A stretch of DNA of 64,000 nucleotides from Chionis minor (taxonomy: Eukaryota > Chordata > Aves > Charadriiformes > Chionididae). The translations under genes were made by a program, and so were the position numbers. The DNA lies in assembly GCA_013398295.1 (NCBI GenBank), contig VZSF01009143.1:248001-312000 (forward strand). Reading direction: 5' to 3'. The stretch's first letter is position 1, and each line of letters starts with the position of its first letter. The notes beneath the pieces are model-generated. The model had not been told where the DNA came from. It saw only the letters and a program-made list of their open reading frames with translations, and searched no databases. Positions 1 to 14,300 of this stretch are shown in pieces.

Positions 1-3000
1 CCTCTTTTGACACCGTATGATTTTACTGCAAACCTCATCAATCAGTACTCATTTCATATTACAGCAGGAATCACTGAGTGACTGAGAAAAAGCTTGGGAA
101 CTTGTTCTATTAAAGTTTGCATCAAGGATCAGTGAAACCTTGAATTTCCTAATTTAGGGCTCTGCAAACTTATTTACAGGCTCTCTGTCACAGCAGAAAC
201 AATCTGGGATCTCACATAATCAAGCTAGCTCTTTTCTACTGCCGGTCTATTCTCAGTTAAGTTATTGACTATTAAATAAGGGGATTTAGTTCAGTATTCT
301 GATAATGATGCTGCCATTAAAGTGTAAATCAATGTTCATTGCTGCCTGGCTGTCTAGTGTTTTATTATGAAATTTTAATATAAACTTTGGATTTAAGAGC
401 CTATCCTTCACTCGAGACTGTTGATTTTAAAGTGGCAGTTTTCAGGGGTAAACTAAGATTGATTTCTAAATTGCTTGTCATATACTTTATGGGTCCAGCC
501 CTGAGGTCCTGTCATAGTTAAATTTCCTATTGACTTAATTTAAATGGAAGTCTGAAGTGCCACAACTGAAGATATGATTCTGGTTGTCACTTCATCCCCA
601 AATACAAAGCGAGGCAAGAATCACTGCTGAATATGCTTCTTTTTCTAAAAGGTGATTTGCTAATTACTAAACTCGGAGGAAAATTGTCACTAGACAAGGC
701 AAGCAGATGTGCCTGGTGTGACAAAGCACTGCTGGGGACTCCAGAGCTACCTCTGAATTGTGGAAATCTGAACTCGCCTGCGAGACAGAGTCCTGCACAC
801 ATTACATCAGTGTCGTATTTGCCAGAGATACTCAGCTGCTGGCTACGTTGTTTCTACAGTGATTTCAGTCAGGCCAGAACAGCACTGATATGGACCTGAC
901 ATGTGGGTCTAGAGACAACTCCGTCATGGTGCTTGAACATCTCTGCACTCAGTTCTCTCTGCAGCTGATCCACTGAGACAGAGGTCCTGGCTTGGATGCA
1001 GCCAGTGGGAGCTCTGCTGGGAAGGACAGCTGCTGTAGAAAGTGACAGGAAGATGCATTGAACTATTTCTGTTGAACTCGGAACCCATTAAGTAAAAGAT
1101 CATGTTTTCATCACTAACAACTGTCAGGGAATGTCCTAGAAACATCTATTCTGGATTGTTTCCTGACTATCAGTAAAGTGATTTCTGTTTAAATATGTTT
1201 GCTTAGTGAAATTTCAAATAATGAAAACAACATTAGAAATTGCCTCTGATCCATTTTTGGTACAGATGGGAAGGAAAGGGTCCACTTAGCCCAAGCCACC
1301 ACTTGAATAAACTAAAGTCATCCTCCCGTAGATTCTGATGGGTTGATGGGACAAATAGACATTTGTCAGACTAGTTTTTCAATGTAGAAGTCTTTTGCCA
1401 GCCTCATGAAAACTGTGCTTGGGAAAAATACTCCATGCAGTTAATACCACATATTTTCTGATTGTTATGCTTGATGTTAACTACAATTAAACAGAATGAA
1501 ATAATTAACAAGAGCATTGTTGCATTGCAGTCTCTCAACAGATAGTCATTCCAGTGGGAGAGGACAGTAAGACCTTTAAGCAGCTGCAAGGAGGGAACAG
1601 CTGACAACCTTTGTTGGGTGTAAATGCAAAATGTATATTCAGTGTACTTGTTTTATCTTTTGTTCTAACATCTGTGACTTAGTCTATATGCCACCAGCAA
1701 TTACTTGTAGAATTCTGGTAAAGAAAATAAAATATGATTACAAGTAGGAAAGCAAATATGATGAGTTATCATGGCATTATAGAACGAGAATACTGATCTG
1801 GCACTCTTCAAATTGCTTAACTGCACTGCAAATGCAATCAATCAGCTTTATTTGTGTAATATATTAACTCCTTTCAAATAATTTTTTAAATCTTCTGACA
1901 AAATATGTCCTTTACTATATCAATTCTCATTGTATACTCCTCTCTTTTGGTCTCTCTGGTTCTCACTCTCTCTCAAAGCCTTGTTTCTAGGAGAGCTCTC
2001 ATATCAAAAATGTTGCCCCAAGCTGTTACCACTTCATGGTTCATCTGGCAGGAAATGGAACTTCAATTGAAAGGGAGAATACAGGTTTTCATGAATGCTG
2101 CTCACAACAGAGTATCCAAATTCTTTATTCTGCAGTCATTTTCAGGATAATTAAACTGGGTCAAAGAGTAAGAAGTATTTGGGTAGCTATTTTCAAAATG
2201 TATTAACCTTTGCAATGTTGCAAGGATGTCTTATAGTAGTCTACTTTACATTTAGTGTTACATGCAATAACCTTTTCTCCTCCTGTAATTTCTCTCACTC
2301 TTAAACCACCTTTTTCTACGGCTCCAAGTGTCAGATTTCCAATGGAAGATGTTCTTGTTAAAGAGCGATGAGAATAATAAGCAAGAGGGGTTTTCCATGA
2401 TGATGTGTGATGTAATAAAGAAAGGTAGGAAAAAGACTGAGTTACAGATGAGCAAATAATTGCTCTGAACAAAGTGTATTTGTAGTCCTCTGAAGCGTGG
2501 ATTTTTCAATTAAAAAAAGTTTGTAATACAATAGTAATATTATAGTTCATACATCAACATTATTTTTATTTTAATTTACTTTATCATTAGTTAGATTCAG
2601 TACCAAGATCAATAAAACTAATCTCTCTGCAAAAATTATTTTCTGCAACACAATTTTTGTCTCCCTGCTTTATTTGTGTAACCAAGAGATTGCCTTATGG
2701 TTGTATTTTGTTGCAAAAGCCCCTTTCTAAGTGGAGTTAGCTTTAGATAAAGCATAAATATTAGATATTAAACTTCTTAATCATATGGGAGGTTATGTTT
2801 CCCTTTAAACTGTTGGTGTCTATCACTTCTGTGAGCTAACATTGTCAAGTCCAGAGTTAAGGGAAACGAGCTACTTGATACTGTGAAATGGGTTAATTGC
2901 TGTGCATTAGACTTTTAGTTGTTCAATATATACCAAAAATTAATCCTTTGTAATCTTTTCCTTACCAAGATTAAAACCCTAAAAATGTAATTTACTTCAG

Positions 3001-6000
3001 CCATAAGAATTCAGGATGTTCCTTTCTGCTTGTGCAGCTGCAGTCCTTTTAATGTCATTGGTGTTGTAGCAGACTAAAAGACAAATCTGTGTGACATTTG
3101 ACATCATCAGAGGTCTCTGACATAAACTTTTCCATCCATGCTGGCCTGATCATATCGCCATTATTCGCAGAGCATATTACTACATTCAACAGGTAATCCC
3201 AATGCCTGGGGGAAAAAAGAAAAAAAAACAAGAAAAAACCAGCAATGAACCTGAGAAGTCCCAATTACGCTGTGCTTATTTTCACCATTTGTTACATACT
3301 GTAGTGAAATGTACAATGGCTGAGAAAATCTTGGTTTCTGACAACCAAAAGATACAGTTATGCTGTGAGCCCAGTGGCAGTTTGTTTTCTGCAGGCTTCA
3401 AATTGCATTGCCCTGCAAAAATGCTGAGAATAACTTGGAGCTTCCTGAGAGCAGGAAAATGTCAAGAAAGACTTTTGAGTTGTGTGAGGAAAAAAACTCC
3501 AACATTTGACATTGGTTAGAAAAACAGTTTAATTTGTAAAATGATTAGATAAAACGGGTACAGAAAATACAGGAAGAATAGCTCCGATATGATTGAAAAT
3601 TGGTCATCCAGGAGGGAAGAAGAATGGATTATAATGAGCATCCTATTACACTGAGCCTCAAACAGAACCGTGTGAGAGAAATTTCAGTGAAGGACAACTG
3701 TGGGAACAGTTTGATGTCTAAATTTCCCCAGGGTGCTTACAGACTGACAGAACGTATTTGTACTGCAGTTGAAGTTTTCAGAGAAATGATACTAGATCTA
3801 GCACTGAATCTCAAGATGCCAGCAAGTCCAAACCCCTGCACCAAGGCATGCCTTAATCCTCATCTGCATCTAGACCAATCCAAGAGCTCTTTTTGTGACC
3901 TCTTAAAACCACAACTGAGTTAGAGGTTGTTGTCTTCAGAAAGCCCTAACATTTTTTTTTTTCTGTAACAGTCAGCTCCCACCACATATAACATCTTTAG
4001 GCCATGCCCACAATACAGTGAATATACCTTCTGAGAGCATCTCCATCCAACATTAGACTAGTCTCTCTGTATGTGCAGGACAAACGGTGCCTGTTGCGGG
4101 TGATGAATATAGCGGGTGCATCTACATTAGCTGCTCAGTGCACAGGAGGGGTTCCTCTTTTTGGTGAATGTTTTCTTTATGTCTATACATGAAATCCTGA
4201 GTTATGTCCCTGAGGACACCACTGCCGTGCTCAAACTGCTTTCCTCCCTTTTGGAGCCAAGGTTTCAGACACAGAGCAGGACAGCACTTAGAGTACCACC
4301 CTTGCTATGGATGCAAGGTCCTTTTGCAGTTCATGTTCTTTGCACGGAAGGTGAGGACCTAGTACCAGTTACTGGTGGGAACGTCAATGGCAGCAAAGGC
4401 ATAAAATGTACATATGGTCCTAAAACTGCCATAGACTGCAGCGAACCAAACCCTTCTTCTTCCCTGTTTGTACTACATCACTCAGTAACACAGGCATACG
4501 TTGTGAGTCAGCTGCTGGTTAAATTATGGCTCCATGGCAAAAACCCCCTTCATTTTAGATTTTCCTCTGGTTTTTGGCTTTTTATTTTATTTATTACATA
4601 ATTCATATTGCAGTACCAGCTATAAGACATTAAACAGCCATTAAGGCAAATATTACATGCATTACCATGCCTTCCCCTTCCAATTCCAAAGAAGGAACTA
4701 TTACAGTAGACTGTAATTTCCAGTGTCTAGTGCATGAAGCCCTCTTGCACAGGAATCGGAGAACAAGTATGGCACATAGCCATGCCTTTGTTGGTATGGA
4801 ATTGGAGTATAGTCTAGCCAGTAACCTACCCACAGGAATGTAGAGACCTTCCTAGTTTAGTAGCTTAAACTCAGTACCTGCTTACAACTGCTCCCCATTT
4901 CACTTCCCCTTCATGCTTGCTCTATTTCAGGTAGGAAAAAACATTGAGAGCGACATCAACTGATGTTCTCTGGATGCAGTCTCTGCATGCTCTATAGACT
5001 GTTGCACTACTAGTGTTGGACAGCTGCAGTAACCCAATGCTCACAAGAGATTAGCAGCTTGCTTGCTTTGCTAGATCTCTATTAATGCATGATTTTTTCT
5101 TCTGACTACAGCTTTCCTAAGCCTGCCAAATGTTTATAGCATTTATGATTTAATTTTATTTCTAGCTTCAATGTAAGTAGATATATAAACTGAAAAAATC
5201 AAAAATATGTGCCCGTTTCTCTCCCCCCATGTTTTTTCACTCAGTGGCTCTAGCCGTAGAAGCTAAAGTAGACTTCATGAGAATTTATTACATATTTCAT
5301 CCAAACAAAAAACACGTGTAGAGGTTTTTCAATTCATTCTTAGGCTCGCCTTTGATTTGATCTGAATCTGAAATGTGCAAGTACAGAAGTGGAACTTAGA
5401 ATAGATATGTTTTTCATTCTAGAAATGTTAAGAATAATAACTTCATAAGAAAAGGTACGTTCATTTCCAGGCAATTATAATTCTTTTAAAATAGGCAGTC
5501 TAGATAAAAGAAGGTCCTGTCAGAAGGACCTGTCAGAATAGACAGGATGAAATTTACTTCTATTAGGACACGTAACATAGCAATAATTTACTAAAGGATC
5601 TGACCAACCTATACAAATTGACTTCTTGGCTAAGAGGATAAAAGAGGATCTAGCACTTCTCCGCATGTGTGTCTCTATGGGTTCATTGCCTAGCAAAATT
5701 AAAGCTGGATCTTTTCAAGTCCTCAGAAACCTCTTCCAGGCAAGGTCTGAAAATCATTCTGTCAGTAGAAAACTTGATAAAGGAGGTGGGAGAGAATGGG
5801 TGATCTGGAAAGAGGGAGCAAGAAACAAGAATAATATAAAAACATATTAGCAGAAAAAAGTTAAAGAGAAATCTAAAGATGTAGGTCCGGGTTCAATGTA
5901 AGGAGAATAAGCTAAAATCTTCAAGGGCAGAATGGTGAAATAGGCTCTCAAATTCAAAATGGCAGTCCAGCAATTCTCTATTAATTCTAGGATATCTATA

Positions 6001-8039
6001 TTCATAGATATCTTACCTTTTTTTTAATGTGAAGTGCCAATCTGTTACAATGATGCTACTAGCAAGAACAGAACTAAGCTTAGGTCCTGCTTTGCACCCA
6101 AATCCAATAGCATTTCTCTGGTAAAGAGTTCAGACCAAGTGAGGCCAGATCAGACACATCTGTTGCTAGAATGCTAACATCTCAACAGTCAAAGTAACAG
6201 CATTCAACTGTAGCATCCGCACTCTCTCAGGAAACAGCTGGAGGAGGTGGTGGGGTGACACTCTGGCAGTCCATTTCTTCAGACTAGCTGTGTCATGACA
6301 CTCTTTGCCTAAGATACAGGTGATTACATTTTCCTGTTTCTCTAGATTTTGTTCCTTTCTGTATTTATCTTTTCCTTTTTTCTGTAGACTTTTGAAATTC
6401 TCTCTTGTTACTCCGCTGTCTAAAGACAAAGTCAAAGCCTTTTTCTTACTGTGTATAAACACATCAGAAAGTCACTTCATTCTCTGTTGGACCCTCAAGA
6501 TGGAATAGTACAGAACAGGAAGTTTGGGATGAAATGCTGGTCTCAGATTCATCCTTTCTTCCTATTTTCTCTGCTACTATGGCTTTTACTGGTTAGATGC
6601 AGGTTTCTGTACTGCAGTGTGATGCTTCAGGAAAAGATTGGTAATGGAAAAAAATTCAAAATTCAAAGTCTCCAGAATATGTGGGGTCCTGAATGTAGCT
6701 GCTGGTTTTGTTTATCACTGTCACTTTTGGACTAAATGCAGGAACAGAAAGAGGATGTTTCTAAAGTCACAATACATCTGTGTGCTACTGAGCTGAAGCT
6801 GCTGAGACACTTCAGACTTAAAAGATGGTTTCGAAGAGTTTTCTTTCACTGTAGAGTTCTAACTGACTTTATCTCCTCACTTCCAGAAATCCCACTGTGG
6901 CATGGATCAACCACCGTGTCTGCAGTCTGGGAATCTACATGCCTCGGAAAGCATAAGTGCACGAGAGATACTTGAGCTACTTTAAAGTAGCTGCCATGTC
7001 TTTATGACACAGTGCAGCTCTCTAGAGGGTCCCAGGAGCAATATAGCTACGTTAGCGCAGTGCTATGCTGCATGAATTTTCTTACAATGGCTAAGTGGCT
7101 GGGAAGATTATTTTAGGCTGAGTGCTTCCTTGACATAGCTCTATTATTTCCAGTTGTGGGTTAAACTCATTCCAAGTGTGATGCTCCACAGATCCTGCCT
7201 GAAATCCAACTGTAGTCAATGTCTTCTGTTGACGCATTGATGAGGTCCATCATCCAAGGAACCTGGAGCCCTAGTTAGGTGTTAGCCAGAGACAGGTATT
7301 CTACACGTGATCCCTGCCGGACCATGGTTAGTGCTCTGATCTAGTCTACTGACCCTGAATTAGACCAGTTTAACTGACAGTAGTCTTCAGGGCCCCAAAT
7401 GACAGTTATACAGTAGGCAGGAACACTACGGGACTGTAAAGATTAAGGTATGTGCCCTTTATCATCAGTAATTTTCTCATTGAGCAACAGGAGTGAGGCT
7501 GATATAAGCTATCCCAGAAGAGCACCATGTCAGAGTAGGGTCAGCGTCCTTTGCCTGGCTGTTCCCATGAAAATGTAAGCTGTGCTTTTGATGGTCCTTT
7601 TTCATTGTTCTTTGTTTCTAGGAGAGGATCTTCTCAAATGTTCGATAGGAGAATTCTAATATAGAATGGCAAGAGCACTGATTGCTGGAAAACAGCAGTT
7701 ATAAAATCCATGGTCTGGATAATACATGGACTGTGAGTGGAGTGAGACATTTAAAGGAATTAAATGAAAGAAGGAAGCAGGTAAAGTGGCTTAGCAAACT
7801 AATGCTTTTATCCGTAAGACCCTTCAGGCAATGTGATCTTCATAGGATGAAAGAGAAGAAAATCTTAAATCCTAAAAAAAGAGTGAGTTCACAATATAAA
7901 GTTTAAGTAGTAGAACACAAGCATTCAAATAAATCAGAAAAGCTATTTCAAAAGCTTCTCTTATTACAGAGGAAAAGAAAGCAACGATTTGCCTTAGAGT
8001 CTTAACAAGCTCACCATGTGTAAGTAGAGCAATTATCGT
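1..8039. other. Unique non-coding DNA
   Basis: No transposon, RNA gene or host exon could be recognised here. The longest open frame in the whole window lies here (plus strand, 4161-4601, 146 codons), but it has no domain, signal peptide or repeat that I recognise and is best read as chance. Small structures present are a 13-bp imperfect tandem duplication at 5511-5536 (AAGGTCCTGTCAG, then the same unit with one change) and a 9-bp perfect hairpin at 5991-6012 (GATATCTAT, loop ATTC, ATAGATATC). Intronic or intergenic status cannot be decided from the sequence. Confidence 0.6.
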
Positions 8040-8320
8040 TTACTCTCCATCTTCATTTGCCATATAGGCACAAAAGATGTCATGCTATTATGTGTGACTG
8101 TTAATAAACAATAGCGAATGCTTTAGACACACCCAGGCTTTCAATCTGCCATTGAACTTTTGACATTTGTACAGCCTCCGATTTGTTCAGTCTGGTGTTA
8201 ACAAACATGGTTGGGATGACAACATACTGTAGGCAAATCATAGGCTTCAGATCACATGCAAATGTTTTGTTTGCAAATAAACACACAGGCCTTCCAGTGA
8301 ATAAAGGCCTGTGTCACTGA
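8040..8320. promoter_or_regulatory. Candidate conserved regulatory element with octamer and forkhead-like motifs
   Basis: This stretch has the mixed-composition look of vertebrate conserved non-coding sequence. It contains an octamer motif ATGCAAAT at 8256-8263, a forkhead-like TGTTTGC at 8268-8274 and a second forkhead-like AAATAAACA at 8275-8283. An 11-bp perfect stem follows directly at 8283-8314. The motifs are seen in the sequence. The regulatory role is inference, since single motifs of this length occur by chance and no cross-species alignment was available. Confidence 0.25.
8283..8314. repeat. 11-bp perfect inverted repeat
   Basis: The arms are ACACAGGCCTT (8283-8293) and AAGGCCTGTGT (8304-8314), with a 10-nt loop. 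All 11 pairs are Watson-Crick, and the arm carries the GC-rich AGGCCT core. It abuts the octamer/forkhead motif cluster. It could be a DNA palindrome bound by a dimeric factor or a small RNA hairpin; it is too short for a normal microRNA precursor. Confidence 0.55.
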
Positions 8321-11250
8321 GTTTCCCTCCAGGAAGCTGGCTAAGCATTGACAGGGATATGGGAGGAAAGTCTCATTTGTAAACACTTGTATCTGTTGCT
8401 ATTTACCTTAGAGTAAAATAACTATAATGGCTTTAAAAATAGACTGCTCCTAAGTAGTACATAGTATTTGTACAAGAATAACAGTATCTGTGTCCTGATG
8501 TAGGACTCTGGGTTATATCTGAAAGCTCACCAAAAACAACAGTGAAAAAGTTATGCAATTTGCTGTATGTTCTGGATTGGGCTATCTGTAATTCAGTGCT
8601 CCTGTTACAACAGATGTATAATGGATGACAACTGGGCCCAAATGCGGTTTGGAAGTCCCCAGACTATCTCACAGTTTCTACACAGAGGGAATTCTTGTGC
8701 TGACAGCTTGCCAGAAGTGATTTTGGATTTGGGATGATGCTATCTCCAGCCCTGGGACAGATTAATGGAACTTCATTTTATTTTGTTCCCCGCCCTAGGA
8801 GGTATTTAACAGCAGTATTTTTTTTTTTTTTTGAGCCAGGCTCTAAATGCATACATTCCTTTCACCAAGCTATTTCACAGACCAATAAATTGAACTCCTC
8901 TTTCCATGACTTCTGATCAACTCCAGGCAATGACATGAATAATAGTGATTGTTTATTAAGACTTCATATTGTTGCTCTGGTTTCAGTATCACAGGAGAGA
9001 AGACATCAATCCATTTTCTTTAACAGATTTTTAGTGGTGACATAATTACTGGGTGAGGGGCAAAGTTTCTAAGGAACAAGGAAAACCTAATTTGAAGTTT
9101 CAGAACTCCACTTTTGGAAGAGATATCAATTCTAAACTGACATCAGGTTTTGCAGAAAAATCCATGTTTTATTAAGCTGCTGCTGATTACTGGATAAGAA
9201 TCCAGCCACTCACCATTTTGGCCACTGTCCATTTTTTTATTTCATGTAGCACACAATTACTGAATACTAGCAATGAATATTTAAGCATAGATGTAACATT
9301 CTGATCAGATTTATAATCACAGAGACATTTGACAAAAGGTTTGCAGACCTGATTTGGATTAGTATTCAAATGAACTCACTCAGAGTCATGAAAATCATGC
9401 TACAGACCTCATGCAAATGGTATTTCCTATGAATCTCTCAGTATTTTCTGGCTTAAGTCTATGCTGGAAATACTACAAATGTAGGGGTTTTTTTCTTTTT
9501 TTTTTTTTTCTTGCAGGCTCATATTTCTTCTTGTATTCCCAAATGAATACAGTAATGTTAACAAACTAGAGCGAGCCAAAGGAATCTCCACCCTGACACT
9601 CATTGTAGTAAGGTAATAAGTCACCATGTTTGGAATTTGGTTTTGCCGTGAAGAAGCATAACTCAAAACACTGTGACTCTACTGAAAACTTACTCAACAG
9701 GCTTTTTCCCACAGTATTTGTTCCAGATGCTAACTTCCTCTTCCCTATGGTTGCTTTCATATCCCTTATATGCAGGGTGGATCTCACCTGTTCCAGCAAG
9801 TCAGCAACCTTCAACATCCCCCTAATAGGCTGCAACTAGCTATCACAGGTTGAAATATGCAGCCAAACATTCCTGTGGTTTTTCACCTATCAGGCAAAGA
9901 CTGGGCCTCACTGGAGGCCCAAATTAGGGCAGAATTCTGTGCGAATTTTTCACTTTATCAAGTCCTAACTCAGCAGTGTATAGAGTTACACAAATTCTGA
10001 ATGATTACTTTTTCCAGGTGAATCTAACAGATGTTCTCTATTTTGGCACAAACCCCAGACCAGTGGGGTTAGTTCTGTGGGACAGCAGCACTTGGCTTTC
10101 TGGCACAGGCTGAAGCGACTATGTCATAAAAAGGAAATGTCAACTCCCCAAACATCCGCAGCTAAAAGACTGACCCTTCCAAATCACAGATCTACTGTGT
10201 AGCTCTTCCAGATGCCCAGGGCTGCGTACCAATCCCTGTGAAGTCCCAGTGTCACTCAGGGTTGAGATATAGGTATGCCCCATCCTCCTGCATGCCCTGG
10301 AGATTTTGGAGTGTTCTCAGGAAGAAAACTCTAGTGCATTCCAGTGGGTCCCCCAGCCCATTCCTGCAGGGAACCAAGCTACAGTTTAGACACAAACACA
10401 AAGCCAAAACTGTAGCCTGGGTCATTAAAAGTTATGGAGCACTAGCTAATCATAAGATTCTTTTTTTCTAATCCTCTCTAGGACACCATTTTACCACCCC
10501 AACATCACATTATAACTGACTAAAAACAGTCCTTGCTTCTAAATGTTTGAACTGGATACAGTCAGCATAAATGTACTTAGAATAAGTTCAGGTACATGCT
10601 GGAAACAAACAGCATCTTGTAGGGTTACTGCTGCAGCAGAATCATTTAATCGCCCGTCTTTTGCATTGGCACCTAATAAACTTTAATACTGTCTCTAGTT
10701 ATTTGTGGCAATACCCACAGGCACAATTCCTCTGTTTACAATTCATTATTCACTTAACTCATGGGGCCAATCTCCCCAAAAGCAGAAGTGACTTGTAGGA
10801 GATGTGCCTGTATCCTTCATTGCAGCATTGCTGTGGTTTGCCCTGCCAAACAAAATGATCAGTGGTTACAATCCTCTGTGCCTTAACTCCTGAGAAGCCG
10901 TGGAAATAGAGGGCACTTCTGCTCCCTATTTCACACACAGCTCTCCTGTGGTTTTTGTCAGTTTGTCTCTAACAAGTAGTACTCTCATGGGGGCCTGAGT
11001 CTCACCTGGGTACAGAGTCAGTGAGAGAGAACGACATGATCAGTATTTATAGCGATGGAGAAAGCCTCATCAGCATGATTGATTCTTCAGGAGCCTGAAG
11101 CACAGGAACTCAGCAGACAGCTACTGACAGCCTTATTGTATGCCCCTTCCAACGGAGAGGGCTTATTGGAGAGTTTACAATGAAAATGAAGTCAGAAATC
11201 CTTTCTCCTCTCCTTTTTTTTTTTTTTTAATTATATTATTTATTATTATA
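8321..11250. other. Unique non-coding DNA with poly-T tracts
   Basis: No gene was recognised. It holds a 15-base T run at 8818-8832, a T-rich tract interrupted by one C at 9488-9510, and a third T run at 11214-11228. None of these carries a recognisable SINE or LINE body, so I call them simple tracts. A GC-rich 8-bp hairpin with a 4-nt loop lies at 9902-9921 (TGGGCCTC, ACTG, GAGGCCCA). The overlapping open frames around 9430-9840 on both strands have no recognisable protein character. Confidence 0.6.
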
Positions 11251-11302
11251 CACGTTATTTATATTAACGTAACGTTACATTACGTTACGTTACGTTACGT
11301 TA
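11251..11302. repeat. (ACGTT)n microsatellite
   Basis: A pentanucleotide array begins with diverged units (CACGTT, AACGTAACGTT) and ends with four perfect TACGT units at 11281-11300. About seven CpG dinucleotides sit within roughly 50 bases, in sequence that is otherwise CpG-poor. It follows a T run and an AT-rich spacer. The array is certain; any function is unknown. Confidence 0.85.
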
Positions 11303-14300
11303 TTTCTCATCACGATCTGTTCTGGATGAAGGACTTTATCTGAGCCCAGGCAAGCAAATGGAAGTCTTTTGGTTGATTTTTCATGAACTATATTGTGGTT
11401 TGCTGGAGACATACAAGAATCATCCAACACTGAGGGTTGTTTTTCTTAAAGTGCGTTCTTGAGGGTCTGGGTTTTTTTAGCAACCCACTAACATTACTTA
11501 TTAGAGCTCTGTTTTCAAAATATAAAGTGGTCTTTTCAGATCAGCCTGTTGGGTTTGGTTTTGCTGGCATTTCTGGTATTTTTTTCTGAAATGCAACATC
11601 TTTCAAAGGAGAAAAAAAAATGAATAGAGATATATTCATCTGAATACTTAGCCAAGTAGAAGCTTTCTCTGTGTGTTGTTATTTAGCTATTCAGCAGAGA
11701 ATATTACAGTATAGCGTTTCATTGGGCTTCGACCTTTCAATGATTTTTCTAGACTGTTGAAGTTATGCCACAATGTTCTGCAAATATTCATCCAAGGTTT
11801 AGGCAGGAGATCTTATGAAAGAAATTCCCATGTTTTGCATTTTAACCACATTATTCAATTTTCACATTGATGAAGATCTTTAACAATTTCTTTTAAATTG
11901 TTAAGATTAGATGTCCTTAAACTACTTTGAATACAACTAAAACAGAAAGAGCAGTGAGGAGATTTTGATGTAGCTAGAAGATCTTAAAAAATTACAACAC
12001 CAAAACTGTATGTGCAATAATCATTTGCAGCAATAATGAATTTGTCAAGGTTCTTCCCTTTTTGATTTTGAATTGATCATGAACAGCATGTTCCTTTAAT
12101 GTATATGTCTCATACAATATTTATTAGATAGTTTCAAAGAATAATTCTTAGGCTTTAAATTGTGACAAAGTGACTTTTTAGAAAAAAAATGCTATTTTTA
12201 TCTGAAGAGGTGCTTAGGTATTTTTCATTGCTTAGTTAAAGCACATAGTATGCTCTTCTGACCCTTCATTAACAGAGGAAGTTTTACACTGAAAGACCAG
12301 ATTCTGCTTCTTCTCTGCATCTTAAATGGCAATCAACAGCTAAATTAACATTGTAAGGAGTCACTGTAGGTTTTTGCTAAGCACTTTTGTTGTGTTATCA
12401 AGTTGCTGTTTACTCAGTGGGTGGTATCTTGCCATGGTCTATTATTATTAACCTCACTGCTATTAACAGGCATTTTCCTTCTGCCAGAGAAAAAGGTGGT
12501 TTGGTGCTTTCCTTATGCATAACTTTGTTTTAGGGGATATGTCCTCTAATCTAGAAGAGACAAACCTGCAAGAAGAGACAACCCTAGTTAACCACTGAAC
12601 TTCTGAACTGCTCCATGTGCCCTTGCAAATGGCTCACATGATGTTTCTACTTCAGTAAACGTTATGGAATATAGGGTCCCCTTTTCTCCCAAATCACACT
12701 AAACAAATGCACCTTTTCATAAATGAACACGACTTATTTTTAACGCTTAACATTTTAATATAATACTGTCCCTGTTTAGGATGTAAATAAAGAACAGGAA
12801 GTTACGAGAAAAGCCGCATTATTATTGGAGCTGGTAAATCATAAGAGAGAAAGGAAAAGAAATAAAAATTATACTTAGCTGAAAAAGTATTACATGAGGA
12901 ATAACACACATTCTAGTTATTCACATAGTAATTATTATTAAATTAAAATAATAAGGGAAATTTTAAAAATGCATTTTAAAAATTCTTCCAAAGATTAGTC
13001 AAATCTACTAGGTATGGGAGCTTGGCTAACAGTATTCTGAAGTCAATGGACATTTTTTGTTATCATTTCTGACTGAAGGCCTGCTGCAGGAGGCTCAAAT
13101 AAATTCAAAGAGATTTTGTATATACATTTTCTAGTTTTATCTTTCATACTTGTTCACTTTTTTTTTTTCACATTGTTCACTAAAAAGTGGTAAACCAACA
13201 GTGAAATACATTATGCTACATTTTCAACTGAATTGATAGTAAGTTTCATTGCAAAATTATGCCCTATTCTATTCTAGTCTGTATAGGCAAGTGCACAGGG
13301 TTAGTGACAGGTGTTATCTCTACCCAATGACACCTCTCAATAACCTGCTCTTACCAGGATCACAGGCACCCTGACGTGATTACTGTTTTCATTGTTTTCC
13401 AGACAACTTTTCCTGGATTTTTTTTTTAGAATTAAACAGCACATACAAGAGTAAAAGTGAACTGTTAAGGTCAGGCACAAGTTGGATGCACCACTTGAAC
13501 TTAAGTGCTCTTTAGAGGACTGGATGTTCATGCTGACCTTCTGTGTAAGGATGAAACAATTTTTGCAAACTGTTGCTTGGTTTACTCTAGGTCTCAAAAT
13601 AGCTGCTGTAAAGAAGTAGTCCTATGTCTGCAGAAAGCTCACCTCTATAATAATACATGTCAACAAGAAAGCACATGTGTATCCACACACATACACACAA
13701 AGACAAGGGGTCTCAATTTCAGCTTGTCTGGGATATTTTCATACTCTGTAATAAAAGTTAGTTTCAAAGGACTTCTGTGCTTTTTTGTTCTAGCGGCAGA
13801 TGGTTTGAGTGGAGCAGTCTATAAATGCATTGGTGGTGACCAACACTGGGCACCATTTATTTACTTTCTGTTTATAAACCTTAATGTTTGTTTTCCATGC
13901 ATTCTGCTTCATGCAGATGATCACTAAGTACAAGAGTTCCTTTAAATCAGCAGTGACTGTGGTTTGGCTCTTCTTAACAATGTAAATTTATAGCTTGGTT
14001 GAAGACATTCCAGACTCCACTGTTTAGTTCTTTTCTCTCTCTTTTGTGCGTGTGCGTCTGTCTTCATAGAGCTGATGTTGATTTTGAGTATCTGACTTCA
14101 AAAGCAAGACACAGTAAAAGAAAACAAAGAAGAAGAATCAGGGTTTATGTGGCTTCTTAAATTCAGTGTACAAAAAAAAAGTAAAAAGACAAGTCTCACT
14201 ATGAAGGAAGATGCTGCAATCATTTTATTTGAGGCTCACCTTCTGGTCTCTATATTATAGATTTCAACAACTATGTCTACAAAATGATAAGGGCAGAAAA

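Noticed and set aside
4161..4601. Longest open frame (146 codons, plus strand)
   Set aside because: No domain, no conserved motif, no nearby repeat homology; this length is expected by chance in 64 kb across six frames.
9902..9921. GC-rich 8-bp hairpin resembling an intrinsic terminator
   Set aside because: No T run follows and the genome is eukaryotic, so a bacterial-type terminator is not meaningful.
13505..13927. 140-codon frame ending in LLHADDH, resembling a YADD reverse-transcriptase box
   Set aside because: No flanking RT motifs (no RQGC-type block upstream, no SGYK-type block downstream), unlike the 53.5 kb locus.
14071..14160. Exon-like basic peptide frame after a pyrimidine tract ending in TAG (contains SKARHSKRKQRRR)
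   Set aside because: The basic run comes from A/G-rich triplets. No good donor site follows before the stop, and I could not link it to a known protein. A spliced RNA-seq read here would reopen it.
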